This document shows, one piece after another, positions 39,955 to 40,452 of a DNA stretch of 40,452 nt. The notes below the pieces were generated by a model, which saw only the letters and a program-made list of their open reading frames with translations, did not search any database and had not been told where the DNA came from. Where the stretch lies: contig CAJIYX010000085.1 of NCBI GenBank assembly GCA_905181725.1, forward strand, positions 1 through 40,452, written 5' to 3'. Position 1 is the first letter of the stretch; the number at the start of each line of letters is the position of its first letter. Source of the stretch: Alphaproteobacteria bacterium UBA830. GTDB taxonomy: Bacteria; Pseudomonadota; Alphaproteobacteria; MPNO01; UBA830. The translations under genes and the position numbers were made by a program.

Positions 39955-40452
39955 CTAACGGGGCGGCAAACCGGGCGGCGTTCCCTCCGGTAGCTGTGCG
40001 TCGAACGCGATCAGGGACGCCGCAGTCATCGCATACATGCCCATCAGATTGACCAGATCAACCAGCATGCGCCGGTCGAACAGCACCGCCACCCGGGCAT
40101 AGGTTTCGGGCGTTACCCGGTGATCACCGAACAGTTCACGGCCGAAGGTTATCAATGCTGCATCGGGTTCGAGCAAGCCGGTGGTCAGGCTGCGATGGCG
40201 GACGATATTCACCACTTTATCGGATACACCTGCGCTTTTCGCTTCGGCTTCATGCGCCGCCCATTCGAACTGGCAGTCATGTTCCCGCGCGGTGATCAGA
40301 ATGGCGAGTTCGCGCGTCCGGGCGTCGATGACATCGGGATCGCGCAGGCGAATATTGGCCGGCCGCAGGCCCCGCGAAAGGGCCGGGCTGTGCAAACGGA
40401 TACCGCCGGGACCACGCAGACCCGCAAGGGAGCCACCTGCCGGATTGGCGAG
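39955..40452 (-). CDS. CMD/AhpD-family protein, 5' end outside window
   Basis: The minus-strand frame ending at 39955 remains open to the right edge (166 codons), including LANPAGGSLAGLRGPGG upstream of the first possible start inside the window (a TTG near 40395), so the real start lies outside. Conserved features are RTRELAILITAREHDCQFEW, followed by AAHEAEAKSAGVSDKVVNIV and LLEPDAALITFGREL, typical of the CMD family. Only a single Cys in the DCQFEW motif is seen, so no AhpD redox pair. It is convergent with the 39384 CMD-like gene across a 28-nt gap. Confidence 0.83.
   Translation of the reverse strand, partial: LANPAGGSLAGLRGPGGIRLHSPALSRGLRPANIRLRDPDVIDARTRELAILITAREHDCQFEWAAHEAEAKSAGVSDKVVNIVRHRSLTTGLLEPDAALITFGRELFGDHRVTPETYARVAVLFDRRMLVDLVNLMGMYAMTAASLIAFDAQLPEGTPPGLPPR

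Overview
The window is high-GC, densely coded DNA with short or overlapping gene junctions. The gene families (aerobic-type indolepyruvate oxidoreductase, CoxMSL-type molybdenum hydroxylase, LigAB dioxygenase, UbiD, several FAH-family enzymes, an RdhA-like protein) suggest an aerobic, probably marine or soil alphaproteobacterium that degrades aromatic and heterocyclic compounds. That taxonomic guess is inference from gene content; no rRNA or phylogenetic marker is present to fix it.

Layout. 1-2976 (minus): iorA and the 5' part of iorB. 3101-6562 (plus): a selenocysteine block, selA, selB and tRNA-Sec (selC). 6731-14766 (plus): a catabolic operon with alpha/beta hydrolase, atypical SDR, amidase, MarR regulator, CoxM/CoxS/CoxL molybdenum hydroxylase and amidohydrolase. 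14857-16611: two adjacent selenoprotein genes that conventional ORF calling breaks. The first is a 386-residue AhpD-like protein whose second active-site Cys codon is UGA (C-x2-U, U250). The second is a 155-residue peroxiredoxin-like protein with UGA at the redox position (U45-x2-C48). Each UGA is followed by a 6-bp stem with a 5-nt loop fitting the bacterial SECIS pattern, and a strong terminator follows at 16642.

16917-36578 is a mosaic of small catabolic operons: class II aldolase, 4,5-dihydroxyphthalate-decarboxylase-like protein, PanE-like reductase, RdhA-like corrinoid/Fe-S protein with a duplicated domain, CHMI-like tautomerase, three FAH-family proteins, LigA and LigB, an internally deleted amidohydrolase, YciI-like protein, UbiD, a DMT transporter, an AtzH/HpxZ-like protein, 3-oxoadipate enol-lactonase-like hydrolase, a split ThDP decarboxylase and a 2OG-Fe(II) oxygenase. 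Housekeeping-type genes (an Uup-like ABC-F ATPase and recQ) are embedded in it. 36604-40452 holds a luciferase-like monooxygenase, two back-to-back remnants of a type I secretion locus (HlyD C-terminus and RTX-type secretion C-terminus), a D-2-hydroxyacid dehydrogenase and two carboxymuconolactone-decarboxylase-family genes, the last running off the window.

The most notable system is the selenium one: the machinery (selA, selB, selC) and two of its clients lie within 14 kb. The clients resemble the two partners of the mycobacterial AhpC/AhpD peroxidase relay, each carrying selenocysteine at a catalytic thiol position. Calling them partners is inference from adjacency and family; the UGA codons, motifs and hairpins are visible directly.
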